The translations under genes and the position numbers were made by a program. From assembly GCA_047495785.1 (NCBI GenBank), contig JBLDXI010000033.1, positions 868,001 to 932,000 of the forward strand: a stretch of 64,000 nt of DNA, written 5' to 3'. The DNA comes from Lepidodermella squamata. Lineage: Eukaryota; Gastrotricha. The notes below the pieces were generated by a model. The model ran no database searches and was not told where the DNA came from. It saw only the letters and a list, made by a program, of their open reading frames with translations. Numbering within the stretch: position 1 is the stretch's first letter; every line of letters begins with the position of its first letter. Of this stretch, positions 8,013 to 18,969 are shown in pieces.

Positions 8013-10325
8013 ATGCCGCTATTAAAGTTCGCTATAACTATCCTGGCGATTGTTTCACAGGGAACGATCGGGGACAAGCCTCAAACGCTGTCAGTGTTAG
8101 TTCTGGTGCCAATGACTGGTAACGAGCCGCAAAATGGCGACGGTTGCCGTTATGGCGTGCAAGTCGCTATGGACGGTGTAAATGACAACCCAAACATTTT
8201 GCCTCGTTATCGTTTGGAACCCATGTACGCAGATGAGGGACCGGCAGGGTTCTTCTCGCCACGTCAGGCTGTTCAGTTCAGACGTAGTGTTAACTCGACT
8301 AAATTTCAATCTCCAGTCGTAATTGGCCCTATATTCTCGACTGGTGGCGTCGGTTTGGCTTCCATGGTTCATCAAATCGATATGATCCAGCTTGCGACTG
8401 GTGTCAATACACCGCAAGTAACGGGGAACCGAAAACTATACCCCAACATCTATCGAGTTAGGATCACTGGGGAACTGGTCGCATATGCTCAGATGCGATT
8501 CATTCGAGATGTTGGGAAATGGAACCGCTTTGGCATCGTCACGTCAGTTGTCAACAGTTTCGACATAGCTCTGGCTATCTTTCTATACAAAGTAGCGCTA
8601 GAAAGTGGCTTCAAAATTTCGTACTTCGGCACCGTCGCCGATATCAGCGAAGAAACTGTCGACGCCATCAAGGCTTCAGATACAAGAGTCATCGTTGTCG
8701 ATAGTGGGACTGCTACATTTGTCAACAGAATGCTATGTTTCGGGCACATAGCTGGGTTGAAAGGACCGAAATACGTCTACATCATCCATTCTGGTGCCTT
8801 TTCCGAACCCGGTAGCCTGCAGCCTAAAATAGCAGCTGCCCCAGGATGCACGAGGGAGATGCTTCTGGAGCAGTTCACAATTTCGATTTGGATTGCCTGG
8901 GCTAACGGACCAGCGCGCGAGTTCTCGAACCCAACTATGACGACCTCAAGCGGAATGACCCTGGACAACTTTGAACAAAGATATCGGAACGTCACAAACA
9001 ACATCACCCCTTTGGACTTCATCCGGAGATTCCAGTGTCACGACGCTGGCTTGGAAACTGCGATGATTCTCGACGCATCCGAACGCAAATTGCTAGCTAA
9101 AAATTTGTCGTTGCGCGAATATCAAGCTTATCCGAGAGATGTAATGCTGGCCGTCAACGAATCAGCTCTGAATGTCAAATTTGCCGGGTTCCGCATTGGG
9201 AAGTTCGAGTATTCAGCTCGAGGCGAGCCAGACTCTGACTCCCAGGCTGTTATTCAATGGACCCCAGAGAACGGTTTGAGGCTATTGTATGAAGTTTCAG
9301 CGAGGGAAAACACATCGATCTACGAGTTCTCAAATTATCAATCTAAAGAGGTTCAACAACCCACATGGTATACGCCTGATAGCAAACCACCCAGGGATGG
9401 TCCCTTAATCTTAGTTGACAGCCAGCGAATACCTATTGGCTTCTCATGGACAATTTTCGCTCTCTCGGTTTTAATTGCAGTATGGCAAGGGTATTGCTTT
9501 TTCAGAGGCACGGTATTCCGATGTCGAAACCTCGATTGGCGTAGATTCAGTAAAAGTAGTTTATTCCTCGGCTGTTTAATGCTAGATTTCTCGGCTTGTC
9601 TTTTCTCGTTCTCCTTTTACCGTGGGGCGATTGAACTATGCGTCCTACAGAGGATTGCGCCGATTCTCGGACTAGGGTCGATTCTCAGCTTCACTATTGT
9701 GTGTCTTGAAAAAGCCAGGCGCGAAGTGAAGATGAAAACCCCGATCAATTACCAGGCTAGCACATTTCAAACGAACATTGGGCACTACAGTGAAACTATT
9801 TCGGTGGTTTCCAGCCTCCGATCCAAAAGAAGTCGCAATAAAAGAAGTGGAGGAACATCAATCTACCGCCAGGTCACCTTCAGTGATACAGGACTTGCGT
9901 ATCTCCACATCGCCTTCCTAATTGTTATAACGGCCTACTCGATTATTTGGAATTTAGTGGACATCCCGATCTACAACAAAGCAGTAGTTTCGGAGTCTTA
10001 CTATCTTGAAACGGACTCTTTGGTGAAAATCGAAGCAGAGAGATGCAGGTCGAAGATGGACATTCAGTGGACGATAGCCATAATTTTGTTTTATCTTCTA
10101 ATAATGCTTTGGGGTGGTTTCTCTGCCTACCTGTTGCGGCGTCACGCGGAGACTAAGTATGTAAGAATGGCTCTAGTTAACATGCTGTTGATGGTAATCA
10201 CGGGAGTTCTGCTTTGTGTAATTTTGGCTTCTCCAACAGGGCAGCTGATGACTTTGTCCCTTATAAGCCTGATAATTTCTGTTATAACATCGCCTAATCT
10301 TCAACGCAGTGCTATTGAGGAATGA
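8013..10325 (+). CDS. GABA-B-like class C GPCR 1
   Basis: A 770-residue intronless gene. A signal peptide (about 1-20) is followed by a bilobed ANF-receptor/Venus-flytrap ectodomain (about 25-400) with the family block TGNEPQNGDGC, GKWNRFGI and the CTREMLLEQF segment, which aligns with the CTVDEM region of GABA-B1. After FRIGKFEYSARGEPDSDSQ (matching the GVSGHVVF..SG segment of GABA-B) and PPRDGP come seven membrane segments: about 474-494, 515-536, 539-565, 627-650, 684-708, 716-739 and 743-761. Intracellular loop 2 is long (about 60 residues), Ser/Arg-rich. A Cys at the top of TM3 (ELCVLQ) and one in extracellular loop 2 (ERCRS) can form the conserved disulfide. The tail after TM7 is only about 9 residues, so the coiled coil of GABA-B1/B2 is absent. 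Ligand unknown. Confidence 0.9.
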   Translation: MPLLKFAITILAIVSQGTIGDKPQTLSVLVLVPMTGNEPQNGDGCRYGVQVAMDGVNDNPNILPRYRLEPMYADEGPAGFFSPRQAVQFRRSVNSTKFQSPVVIGPIFSTGGVGLASMVHQIDMIQLATGVNTPQVTGNRKLYPNIYRVRITGELVAYAQMRFIRDVGKWNRFGIVTSVVNSFDIALAIFLYKVALESGFKISYFGTVADISEETVDAIKASDTRVIVVDSGTATFVNRMLCFGHIAGLKGPKYVYIIHSGAFSEPGSLQPKIAAAPGCTREMLLEQFTISIWIAWANGPAREFSNPTMTTSSGMTLDNFEQRYRNVTNNITPLDFIRRFQCHDAGLETAMILDASERKLLAKNLSLREYQAYPRDVMLAVNESALNVKFAGFRIGKFEYSARGEPDSDSQAVIQWTPENGLRLLYEVSARENTSIYEFSNYQSKEVQQPTWYTPDSKPPRDGPLILVDSQRIPIGFSWTIFALSVLIAVWQGYCFFRGTVFRCRNLDWRRFSKSSLFLGCLMLDFSACLFSFSFYRGAIELCVLQRIAPILGLGSILSFTIVCLEKARREVKMKTPINYQASTFQTNIGHYSETISVVSSLRSKRSRNKRSGGTSIYRQVTFSDTGLAYLHIAFLIVITAYSIIWNLVDIPIYNKAVVSESYYLETDSLVKIEAERCRSKMDIQWTIAIILFYLLIMLWGGFSAYLLRRHAETKYVRMALVNMLLMVITGVLLCVILASPTGQLMTLSLISLIISVITSPNLQRSAIEE

Positions 10326-11027
10326 ATCATCTTCTTCAGATACCAATTGAGACAGTGAAGATTTGTACATATAGTATATATTGTATTTGTTTTCCAAAAA
10401 AATCAATAAATCTCCATATCAGAATTATTTCCACGTGTGGCATGTTTGCATCTTCCGCGAAATATTGATGGTAACAGGTAACATGGTCTTTTCTAAGATC
10501 GCGCGATACCGCAGCTAATCTTTTGCGCGCATCATCATACAACGTGCCTCATTAAAAATAAATCCTCCATTAAAACATCTCAGTTATCATTGGGCATTTT
10601 CATTATCATGCTCGTGTGCTCAGATTTCAAACTTCATGCCAGCTGCAGTTGTACTGGAAAACGAAAATTCAAAGGTGGCTCAAATGAAAAGCAATATTTA
10701 GGCAATAAGACGATGGATTCGCTTTTGATATTGTCCCGACTACACGACTACCCGATTTTCGATTGTATACGTCATTTTGAATGAGAGAGGTGGCAAGTAA
10801 AAGATCTGTTGTTTTTTACTTTTCATTAACGTTGGAAAGGCCGCTTTTTATTTGTCACCAGTCACTTTGAAATAAGGGATGTAAGCCAGCCTTAATCCGA
10901 GTTATTTAACGACGCTTACGATATCCTCTATCGAACCTCTATCGAACTCGGATAACTGGGAAATTCATTTTCTTGCAAGTATTGTCGGTATTGCTGTCAA
11001 GGCTTGGATCACGCTACGCTTTTATTA
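10326..11027. other. Intergenic; polyadenylation signal only
   Basis: AATAAA at 10405-10410, 79 bp past the stop of receptor 1. Nothing else supported; short open frames here begin on poor starts and resemble no family. Confidence 0.5.
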
Positions 11028-11450
11028 TACATATGCATATGGTTTTACTCTGAGCCGAGAAGCTTACCACTGGTGATATCCGAATATATGAGAATTTACG
11101 TGGGCATATGAGTGGTACCAGGATGCATTAGAGACATGCTCTTGGAACAGTTCAAAATCACGTTCTAGATTGCGTGGTGGAATGGACGGGCTGAAGAGTT
11201 TTCAACTCGAAATTCTATACTTCTGGTGGGCTGAATTTGATAGATTTTGCAAAGATAGATTTTCATACGGAACGTGATACTTGCTGTGAACGATCCAAAA
11301 CGATAGAAGTTGACTTGATTGGATTGAGAATAGGTTCAGGTACTCCAGAATTCTACTCACAAGCTGCCAAGCAGCGGACGCCGAAATTAGGCTTGCGAGA
11401 GCTTTAATGAAACAGTTTAGAAAACCGACATTCCGAAGAATATTCCTCTT
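11028..11450 (+). pseudogene. Relic of a GABA-B-like receptor ectodomain
   Basis: Fragments align in order with the receptor at 23799: GCATTAGAGACATGCTCTTG near 11132 matches its CTREMLLEQFKI segment, followed by a TAG where the paralogue has Ile-Trp, then the NGPANEF region, then a deletion of about 60 codons, then the AVNES, GLRIG and TPELGLREL region near 11390 and a FRKPT remnant near 11435. Frameshifts and stops break it throughout. Near 11390 it is almost identical to the intact gene, so decay may be fairly recent or slowed by exchange. No signal peptide or 7TM part remains. Confidence 0.85.
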
Positions 11451-12365
11451 GCACCTCTAACCTAAAATAAGTGAGCCCTATGCTAACAAAGGGAACTATA
11501 ATTCTCGCGCTACATATTTTATTTGAATGTTTTGCATGGAAAAAATCGATCAGTTTAAAACGCGGAAAAGTTCTACGTCCATTTTGTAGCTTAAGGAGGT
11601 TTGTGCCAGAAGAGCTCAGTGATCACTGCGTTCTCTACGCCTGACAATGAACTCGTAAATAAGACTGCATTTTAACCCTAAGAGACAACAAAGCAGGTGA
11701 CAGACCATTCAAGTTCCGAGGTAGTTAATTGCAAGGAAGTCGATGAGGAGGCAGATTTCTCTCGTATGCACTCTGGTGTGAGAACCCATGCGTCCATGGC
11801 CTTGTTTTGTTCTGCAAGGCAACGATGCACGAAATCTCAGCCCACGAAGTTTATCAATCCGGTTTCAAAGAGACAGGTTTTCCTCAGAGCGAAATTCGAT
11901 GCTATAGCTCGCGTGTATTTAGCGGGAGCGTTGCAACTGCTCATCGCGTTTCCATTTCGAATTCATGGCTCGTAGTATGAAATAACTTGAAACGTATGAA
12001 CCTGTTGTAGGTTTGAACGGCCACTCGAGTGCGAATCAGCAAACCCACGTGAAAGTCGCGATAATTTTGCTTTTTGCTCCAGCAAAATGAAATTACGTGG
12101 AGAATAAAAGTCACGGGTATGAATCGGAAGTGCATAAAATTTTCTGTTTTCAACCATTACTTGGGACCGTAACTTCAGAACTATGGGGAAGTTAATTATT
12201 TGAATATTGAGCTCTAACAACAGGAAATAGGCGTACATAGCGTACATTGTACAGGGTACATATTCTTCCCACGAAAATTATACACCGATTGAAACTCAGT
12301 TCAAGGTTCATTCAATCTGATGAAAACAAGAAACTTACGAATAACTTTTAATCGACCAAAAACCT
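11451..12365. other. Intergenic, no gene seen
   Basis: Lies between two receptor relics. It may hold unrecognisable decayed receptor sequence; nothing aligns convincingly. Confidence 0.4.
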
Positions 12366-12536
12366 ATGGAAATCCTTGCTTTGATGATCTTTTCCTTTCA
12401 ACTTGTGTGCAGCTTGAAAGCTGAAATCCCCAATCAATCGGTGAGTATTCATCCGACAGGAAATGAGATAAAAAACGGTGATTGCCCTCGACCTTCTAAC
12501 TCATGTCACGGATCTTTAACTTTTCTCAAACCTTAG
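12366..12536 (+). pseudogene. N-terminal fragment of a GABA-B-like receptor (56 codons)
   Basis: From ATG 12366 the frame reads a hydrophobic signal peptide (MEILALMIFSFQLVC) and, about 30 residues in, HPTGNEIKNGDC, clearly the TGNEPQNGDGC block of the receptor family. It then loses similarity and stops at TAG 12534-12536. Part of the usual beta strand before the block is missing. It is a truncated first part of a receptor gene, directly upstream of the intact receptor at 12796. It could still yield a short secreted peptide, but I see no sign of selection for one. Confidence 0.75.
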
Positions 12537-12795
12537 TAGGTAAATTAATCTATAGCAATACTTAATCTTTAATTTATCTATAACTGCAACGTTAATATGG
12601 ATATCATCTCCATTTAGAAAAATCCTGCTGTCGATAATTACCCAAATATTAGCCAGGCTCCGAAAGCGCTGAGGTGTAAGTAGCTGAATGCGCTGTATTA
12701 GATCGTGATCCTCTACATATCAATGCCCAAGTTATTTTGAGCGCTCTTTCTTTAAAAAAGTTTCAAAAATTAATGTCTAAAATATATTTTAGAAA

Positions 12796-15069
12796 ATGAT
12801 TCGACTGTTATTTTTCTTGGCAATGTGCTGCCTACCCATCTTTTATGCTGCAGAGCGAAGCAAACTTTCTGTACTGGTCCTGATACCGCAAACAGGGAAT
12901 GAGCCGCAGAACGGAGATGGATGTCGCTTCGCAGTTCAAGTGGCGTTCGATACTGTGAACGAAAATAAGGACATTCTGCAGGATTTTCAGATCAAGGCAA
13001 GCTTCGCAGATGAAGGACCTGGCGGAATGCTAGCCACTCGAACTGCAATTCAGTTTCGCCGGAACAACAGCAACAACGAATATCAGTCGCCTCTGTTGAT
13101 TGGCCCTCTCTTCGCAACTGGCGGTGCCGCTCTTGCCGCTGCTGTTCACCACTTGGATATGGTCCAACTCGCTACAGGGGTGAATAACCCTCAAACTACA
13201 GCGAATCGGCGTCTCTACCCGAATTTTTACCGAACTCGAATAACAGGAGAGCTCGTTGCTTATGCTCAGATGCGTTTCATCCGTGACGTTGGCAAGTGGA
13301 ATCGCTTCGGGATATTGACTTCAGTTAACAGCGCTTTCGACCTAGCCCTTGCTACATTTCTTTACAAGGTTGCTAATGACAATGGTTTCAATATATCCTA
13401 TTTCGGCACAGTAACTGATGTCGCGGACGAAACAATTGAAGCTTTGAAAGCATCTGACACGCGCATTCTCGTCATTGATAGTGGGGTTGCTATATTCGTG
13501 AACAAGGCCCTGTGTATGGCTCACATGGCCGGACTGACGGGGCCGCGGTATGCTTTCATCATTCCAACTGGTTCATACTCAGAGCCGAGGAATCTACCGC
13601 AAAGCATCGCTAATGCCCCAGGTTGCACGCGAGAAATGCTTCTCGATCAATTCAAGGCAACAATATGGATATCGTGGGCGAACGGACCTGCTAATGAATA
13701 TGCCGATCCGTGGCTGAAAACCTCAAGTGGGACAACGCTGCAGGATTTTGAAATTCGATATCAGAATGTGACAGGCGACAGGACCCCGCTTGATGCCATT
13801 CGCCGTTACCATTGCTATGACACGGGGCTTGAAGCTGCTATGATCCTTGACTCAGCCGAGCGAAAATTGCGCGAGAAAAACTTGTCCTTGTCAGATTTCG
13901 AAACGAATTCAAGAGAAGTCATGTTGGCTGTCAATGAGTCTACTCTCAACGTAAAGTTCTTCGGGTTGAGAATCGGCAAGTTCGAGTACTCTGCTAGAGG
14001 GGAGCCTGACTCTGATGCTCAAGGAGTTATTCAATGGACCCCTCAAACTGGCTTGAGAGATCTTTCGGTGATCAGTGCAGCGGCTAATTCTTCGATTTAC
14101 AACTTCTCAAGCTATGCGATGAAAGAGTACCGCAAGCCGAAGTGGTTTACGCCCGATGGTAAGCCTCCTCGAGATGGGCCAATCGTTGAAGTCGTAGCCC
14201 AGCGTATTCCTGATGAACTCTCGTGGACCCTTCTGGCTACAAGTGGTGCGATTGCGATTTGGCATACGTACCTGTATGTCAAGCCGGTAATGAAAAGCAG
14301 CAGCGAAAAAATCGCTTGGATGACTCCATGCCGCTCTATTCTTTTCTTTGGTTGTTTGTTTATCGACTTCGCCTGTGGCCTCTTTGCCTTTTCTTACCCT
14401 GTTGGATCTATCGTGTTATGTATCCTTCAAGTAATCGCCCCAGCGCTAGGAATCGGCATTATAATTTGTTTCTGCTTCGCTCGTCTTGAAAAAGCAAGAC
14501 GAAAACCAAACATTCGTGAACGTAAAAAATCCGTAAGGCTTTCATCAAAAAGATCGACAAACGCAGGGCCATGCAACGACGAAGTTAGATCAATGAGAAG
14601 TGGCGTTTCCTCGGTTTCTTATGTGAAAGAAATTACTGATTATAAATTCGAAATGGTTAGCTTATTGACGATATTATTGCTGCTTTCACCCGTGTTAGTT
14701 GCCTGGAATATTTCGGAGAAACCTGCCTTCGAAACAAGCATTTTATTCGAGTCTTACGATGCGGGAAGTGACACTTTCATTGTCATCAAGGCAGGTCAGT
14801 GCACGTCTGGAAATCAAGTAGGATGGGTGTTCGCTTTGTTGATCAGCTACATAGTTATGCTACTGTGGTCTGCTTTTTCAGCTTACGTAACTCGAAAAAG
14901 TCCCGAACTCAAGTATGAGCGCATCGCTGTTTTAAATGTAATCGTCATGATTATGGCAGCGGTGTTAATCAGTGTTACTCTTGCCTCGCCTGATGGAAGA
15001 ATGATTTGCTTTGCAATTGTTAGTGTCATTATATCACTCGGCTCTGGGACACTTTTGATTCCCCAGTAG
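12796..15069 (+). CDS. GABA-B-like class C GPCR 2
   Basis: A 757-residue intronless receptor of the same layout: signal peptide 1-18, Venus-flytrap ectodomain with TGNEPQNGDGC (about 34-44) and GKWNRFGI, GABA-B-type stalk (KPPRDGP), seven membrane segments and a tail of a few residues. TM3 begins with a Cys (VLCILQ) paired with a Cys in extracellular loop 2 (GQCTS). Intracellular loop 2 is basic and Ser-rich (KKSVRLSSKRS). The ectodomain is nearly identical to that of the inverted copy at 41472-43739, while the loop 2 sequence and several membrane segments differ. The ATG follows an AT-rich stretch ending TTTTAG. Confidence 0.9.
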   Translation: MIRLLFFLAMCCLPIFYAAERSKLSVLVLIPQTGNEPQNGDGCRFAVQVAFDTVNENKDILQDFQIKASFADEGPGGMLATRTAIQFRRNNSNNEYQSPLLIGPLFATGGAALAAAVHHLDMVQLATGVNNPQTTANRRLYPNFYRTRITGELVAYAQMRFIRDVGKWNRFGILTSVNSAFDLALATFLYKVANDNGFNISYFGTVTDVADETIEALKASDTRILVIDSGVAIFVNKALCMAHMAGLTGPRYAFIIPTGSYSEPRNLPQSIANAPGCTREMLLDQFKATIWISWANGPANEYADPWLKTSSGTTLQDFEIRYQNVTGDRTPLDAIRRYHCYDTGLEAAMILDSAERKLREKNLSLSDFETNSREVMLAVNESTLNVKFFGLRIGKFEYSARGEPDSDAQGVIQWTPQTGLRDLSVISAAANSSIYNFSSYAMKEYRKPKWFTPDGKPPRDGPIVEVVAQRIPDELSWTLLATSGAIAIWHTYLYVKPVMKSSSEKIAWMTPCRSILFFGCLFIDFACGLFAFSYPVGSIVLCILQVIAPALGIGIIICFCFARLEKARRKPNIRERKKSVRLSSKRSTNAGPCNDEVRSMRSGVSSVSYVKEITDYKFEMVSLLTILLLLSPVLVAWNISEKPAFETSILFESYDAGSDTFIVIKAGQCTSGNQVGWVFALLISYIVMLLWSAFSAYVTRKSPELKYERIAVLNVIVMIMAAVLISVTLASPDGRMICFAIVSVIISLGSGTLLIPQ

Positions 15070-16701
15070 CAAATGGTGTATTTCTTGACAACCTCGGTGT
15101 TTACGATACTCAGTTTGCTCGTTGTTTTTTATCGCAATGGTTTATCAGTATGGTGTTATGGTCTTTGTTGTAGATTGTTCAGGCTATTTTACAAAAGTCC
15201 AACTATGAATGATTTTCAAAAGCTAACATCGTTTGAAGAGAAAGGCAGATACTGCGGTGTAGGTACGTTGTTGAAACTGTTCAGTAAAATTTAGTCATCT
15301 CAGTAACAATTATATATATTTATTTTGTAATGTTCGGCATGATAGAACTCAACATTAACATAGCAGCCACTTGTCGGGGAAAATAGCATAGTGAAATCGC
15401 CTGCTCAGAATGGAAACGAACATGCGTACATAATTTTGATTTTTGAAATGAAAGATGTTCCAGCGCTTTACTATTATGTCTCAGCCTACGAGCATAACGT
15501 GCGTGAGAAACATGAAGTAAGGGTTAGAGTAGGTATTTTATTGGCTTCCAGAAGATTAATTGCATTGAAGGAAATGCGATATTATCATATATTAGCCAAA
15601 AACTCAGACATCGCCAAACCCCCTCGACTTTCGGGTTAAAATGCATAAGGTACACCTATTAGCAATTTAATGAAATAAATACTTCGCCGGCTTCGCGCCT
15701 CCTTCGACAACCGGCATTCCTTGCATCTATAATTTGAGAAATTGCAGATAGTTTTCACATTAGAATCTATAATCTATCCCTGGCACTGCTCAGTTTTATT
15801 TTATGGGCGCATGGCTTTCATCACAATGGGCTAAATAACTTCAGGTTAGTTTTCAGGTGAAAGGTTACAATTAGTCAAACGTCTTTGTTTTTGCCGTTTT
15901 ATTTACGTAAAAAGGCATATAACGTTCCAGCAGCCTTCTTAAAGGTAGCTTGGATAGGCATTAGACAATTCAAGTTGAACTCTAAACGCTAGCATTGTTA
16001 GTGATCTTTCAGATTTTAGATGTTACTGCCGCAGACAACAAGCATCCGATCAGCATCTGATTCGGCGAAAGCGAAAGTTTGACTATTCGAACGTTTGCGG
16101 GAAAACATGTTATTGACATGCTGTAGATTGTTTGCAATCACGCGCAAGCTTTTCTCAAGTTAACGTTGTGCCATGTGAGAACGGAAACAGATATATTAAA
16201 CTATTAAGGTCAGCTCGGCCTCCGTGCTACTTTCCGCGCTACTTGTCTGGGAATTTTCTATGAAAAGGAACTTTCGCATTTTTAGTATATTATTTGCATT
16301 GTTCAGAGAGTTCAACATCTCGAATCAGAAGAATTCATTTGAAGGAACAAGTCTGAAAACGTGGGCGAAACGGAAGAATCGGCGTACTCCTCGGATACTA
16401 TAGTGGCGTGAAATATTACTTGCGCTATCATAGTTCGAGGACAACTAAAGGTTAAAAGTCATAGTTTTATTTTGCAAATTGCACGTTTGAAGTTAACGAT
16501 TTTTAGTGTTAGCACACCTATATCATATTATTGAGAACGTCCAGGTACATGTGTTATGAGCCTAATGATCCTAATCAGCCTAATCACCAGAGCTTAGAAC
16601 AGAGAGTCGGTTTGAAATCAGAAAGTGCTAGGCAGAGAAGGCTATGTATTGCCGCTTGCAGTTCTCTATATTTGTAATTTTTAGAGGCAGCTTTGTTTGA
16701 A
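15070..16701. other. Intergenic, no gene seen
   Basis: 1.6 kb between two co-oriented receptors. Small open frames at 15073-15294 and 15391-15639 have no recognisable similarity and I do not support them. TATATTT at about 16667-16673 lies about 30 bp before the next ATG. Confidence 0.5.
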
Positions 16702-18969
16702 ATGAAGGTTGCTCTGTTACTGGTGCTATCAGCGATTTCGAATGCAGAGGCTAACAAGAAAGACACACTAGGTGTAGCAGTGCTCATTCCAAGGACTGGC
16801 AACGAGCCGCAAAATGGCGATGGATGCCGTTTCGGTATACAAGTCGCATTCGAAAGCGTGAACAACAATACCAGCATTTTGCCTGATTACCGCATTGAAC
16901 CAATTTTTATCGACGAAGGACCCGTTGGGACGCTTTCTCCACGCCACGTCACGCAATTTCGGCGCGACTTCACACATGTTTATCAATCACCATTAGTGGT
17001 TGGGCCACTGTACGGAACAGGGGGCGTCGCTTTAGCTGGGATGATCCATCATCTCGACATGGTTCTTCTCACCCATGGTGTAAATGTACCTCAAGTCAAC
17101 GGGAATCGTCGGTTGTATCCAAACATCTATCGTACCCGTATTAGTGGTGAATTGGTCGGTTTTGCCCAACTGCGCTTCATGCGCGACATTGGCAAATGGA
17201 ACAGGTTCGGCATTATAACAAATGTAGCCAATTCGTTTGACACAGCTATGGCCCTGTTCCTGTATAAAGCTGCGAATGACAACGATTTCGAGGTGTCGTA
17301 CTTTGGGATAGTTGGCGATATCACCGAAGAAACAGTGAACTCTATCAAATCTTCCGACACGCGTATCATCGTGGTCGCAGCTGGCACGCCAACTTTCGCC
17401 AGCAGGTTCCTGTGCCTGGCATACTTCGCAGGATTGAATGGTTCTCGTTATGCTTTTGTAATCCATGCTGGTTCATACGCCGAACCGAGAAGCTTACCTC
17501 CGAGAATAGCCTCGGCCCCAGGTTGTACAAGGGAGATGCTTTTAGAACAATTCAAAATTACAATATGGATAGCATGGTCTAACGGACCTGCGAACGAGTT
17601 TTCTGACCCGAAATTCAAAACCACCGGCGGAATAACTCTGCGAGAATTCGAAGCACGGTACCAAGAGCTAACCAACGGAACCACGCCATTAGACTTCATA
17701 CGAAGGTTTCAATGCTACGATCCAGGACTCGCGGCTGCTCTAGCTCTCGACGCAGCAGAACGAAAACTTCAATTACAGAACAGTTCACTGAAGGATTTTA
17801 AATATGATCAAAGAGGAGTGATGTTTGCAGTGAACGAATCAATCGTGAAGCTAGAGTTCTTCGGTCTTAGAAACGGCAGGTTCAAGTATTCGTCTCGGGG
17901 TGAGCCAGATTTCGATTCGCAATCAGCCATGCAGTGGACACCGGAAAACGGCTTGCAAGAGCTGTATGGAATAAGTTCTATAGAAAATTCTTCGATTTAC
18001 GCATTCCCCGGTTACGTGATGAAAGAGTTAAGGAAACCCTCCTGGCTTACTGGCGACAGAAAACCACCTCGAGATCGGCCTATAATCTTGATTAGCACAA
18101 GGCGCATTCCCATGGAGTTTTCCTGGACTCTTATGTCAGGATCCGGTGCGATTGCGATTTGGCATACGTATTTGTTCACGAAGTCATTTTTCAAAAGCGG
18201 CAAAACAATTGCCTGGCTGATTCCGAGTCGAGTGATCCTGCTGATTGGCTGTTTGCTGATCGACTTGGCGTCTAGTCTCTTCGCTTTCTCATACAAAGAT
18301 AGTTCATCCGCGCTTTGTATTCTCCAAAGTATTGCGCCATCACTGGGAATCGGGATTACCATTTCATACTGTTTCGCCCGCCTCGACAAGGCGAGACGAC
18401 AATTACAGAAAAGTAAAGGTAGAAGAAATGGGGCATTGTACGCGACAGCTGCTATGACTACATACCATGAAGACGTGAAATCAACGAAGAGTAATGCATC
18501 TTATGTTGCAGAACTAGGGAAATCTTCTAATTTCAAATTTGAAACAGCGTGCATGCTGACCTTCTTGATCACCGCTTCAATTTATTTGGTTGTTTGGAAC
18601 GTATCGGAAAAGCCAACTTACATCATAAATACTCTGTCCGAGTCTTACAACGCAGGAACTGATACCTTCTTGGTCATCAAGGCAGGTCGATGCTTGTCGG
18701 GAAATCAAGTCAAATGGGTATCCGCTTTGTTGATTGCTTACGTTTTCATGCTTTTGATTTCCACTTTCGCTGCATACGTCACGCGCAAACGTCCTGATCT
18801 CAAGTACGAACGCTTCACTGTGTTAAATTTGCTGGCGATGATCATTGCTGCAGTTCTAATCTGCGTTACTTTGGACTCTCCTGATGGCATAATGATATGC
18901 TTCGCGTTCGCTGGCCTAATTATTTCACTCAACTCCGGGACCCTCCTGCTCATGCCGAAACGAGTGTAA
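16702..18969 (+). CDS. GABA-B-like class C GPCR 3
   Basis: 755 residues, intronless. The longer frame opens on TTG; the ATG at 16702 starts a clean signal peptide (MKVALLLVLSAISNAEA). Ectodomain with TGNEPQNGDGC, GKWNRFGI, CTREMLLEQFKI and GEPDFDSQ; seven membrane segments from about residue 465; a tail ending shortly after TM7 (LLLMPKRV). Conserved extracellular disulfide Cys are present (ALCILQ and GRCLS). It is closest to the receptor at 23799, sharing HHLDMV, the NSFDTAMALFLYK-type helix and GEPDFDSQ. Predicted to sit at the plasma membrane and couple to G proteins by family; ligand unknown. Confidence 0.9.
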   Translation: MKVALLLVLSAISNAEANKKDTLGVAVLIPRTGNEPQNGDGCRFGIQVAFESVNNNTSILPDYRIEPIFIDEGPVGTLSPRHVTQFRRDFTHVYQSPLVVGPLYGTGGVALAGMIHHLDMVLLTHGVNVPQVNGNRRLYPNIYRTRISGELVGFAQLRFMRDIGKWNRFGIITNVANSFDTAMALFLYKAANDNDFEVSYFGIVGDITEETVNSIKSSDTRIIVVAAGTPTFASRFLCLAYFAGLNGSRYAFVIHAGSYAEPRSLPPRIASAPGCTREMLLEQFKITIWIAWSNGPANEFSDPKFKTTGGITLREFEARYQELTNGTTPLDFIRRFQCYDPGLAAALALDAAERKLQLQNSSLKDFKYDQRGVMFAVNESIVKLEFFGLRNGRFKYSSRGEPDFDSQSAMQWTPENGLQELYGISSIENSSIYAFPGYVMKELRKPSWLTGDRKPPRDRPIILISTRRIPMEFSWTLMSGSGAIAIWHTYLFTKSFFKSGKTIAWLIPSRVILLIGCLLIDLASSLFAFSYKDSSSALCILQSIAPSLGIGITISYCFARLDKARRQLQKSKGRRNGALYATAAMTTYHEDVKSTKSNASYVAELGKSSNFKFETACMLTFLITASIYLVVWNVSEKPTYIINTLSESYNAGTDTFLVIKAGRCLSGNQVKWVSALLIAYVFMLLISTFAAYVTRKRPDLKYERFTVLNLLAMIIAAVLICVTLDSPDGIMICFAFAGLIISLNSGTLLLMPKRV

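Noticed and set aside
10590-10784. 64-codon plus-strand frame
   Set aside because: No similarity or context; probably random.
15073-15639. Two short plus-strand frames after receptor 2
   Set aside because: They follow the receptor stop directly, have no similarity and look like 3' UTR or random frames.
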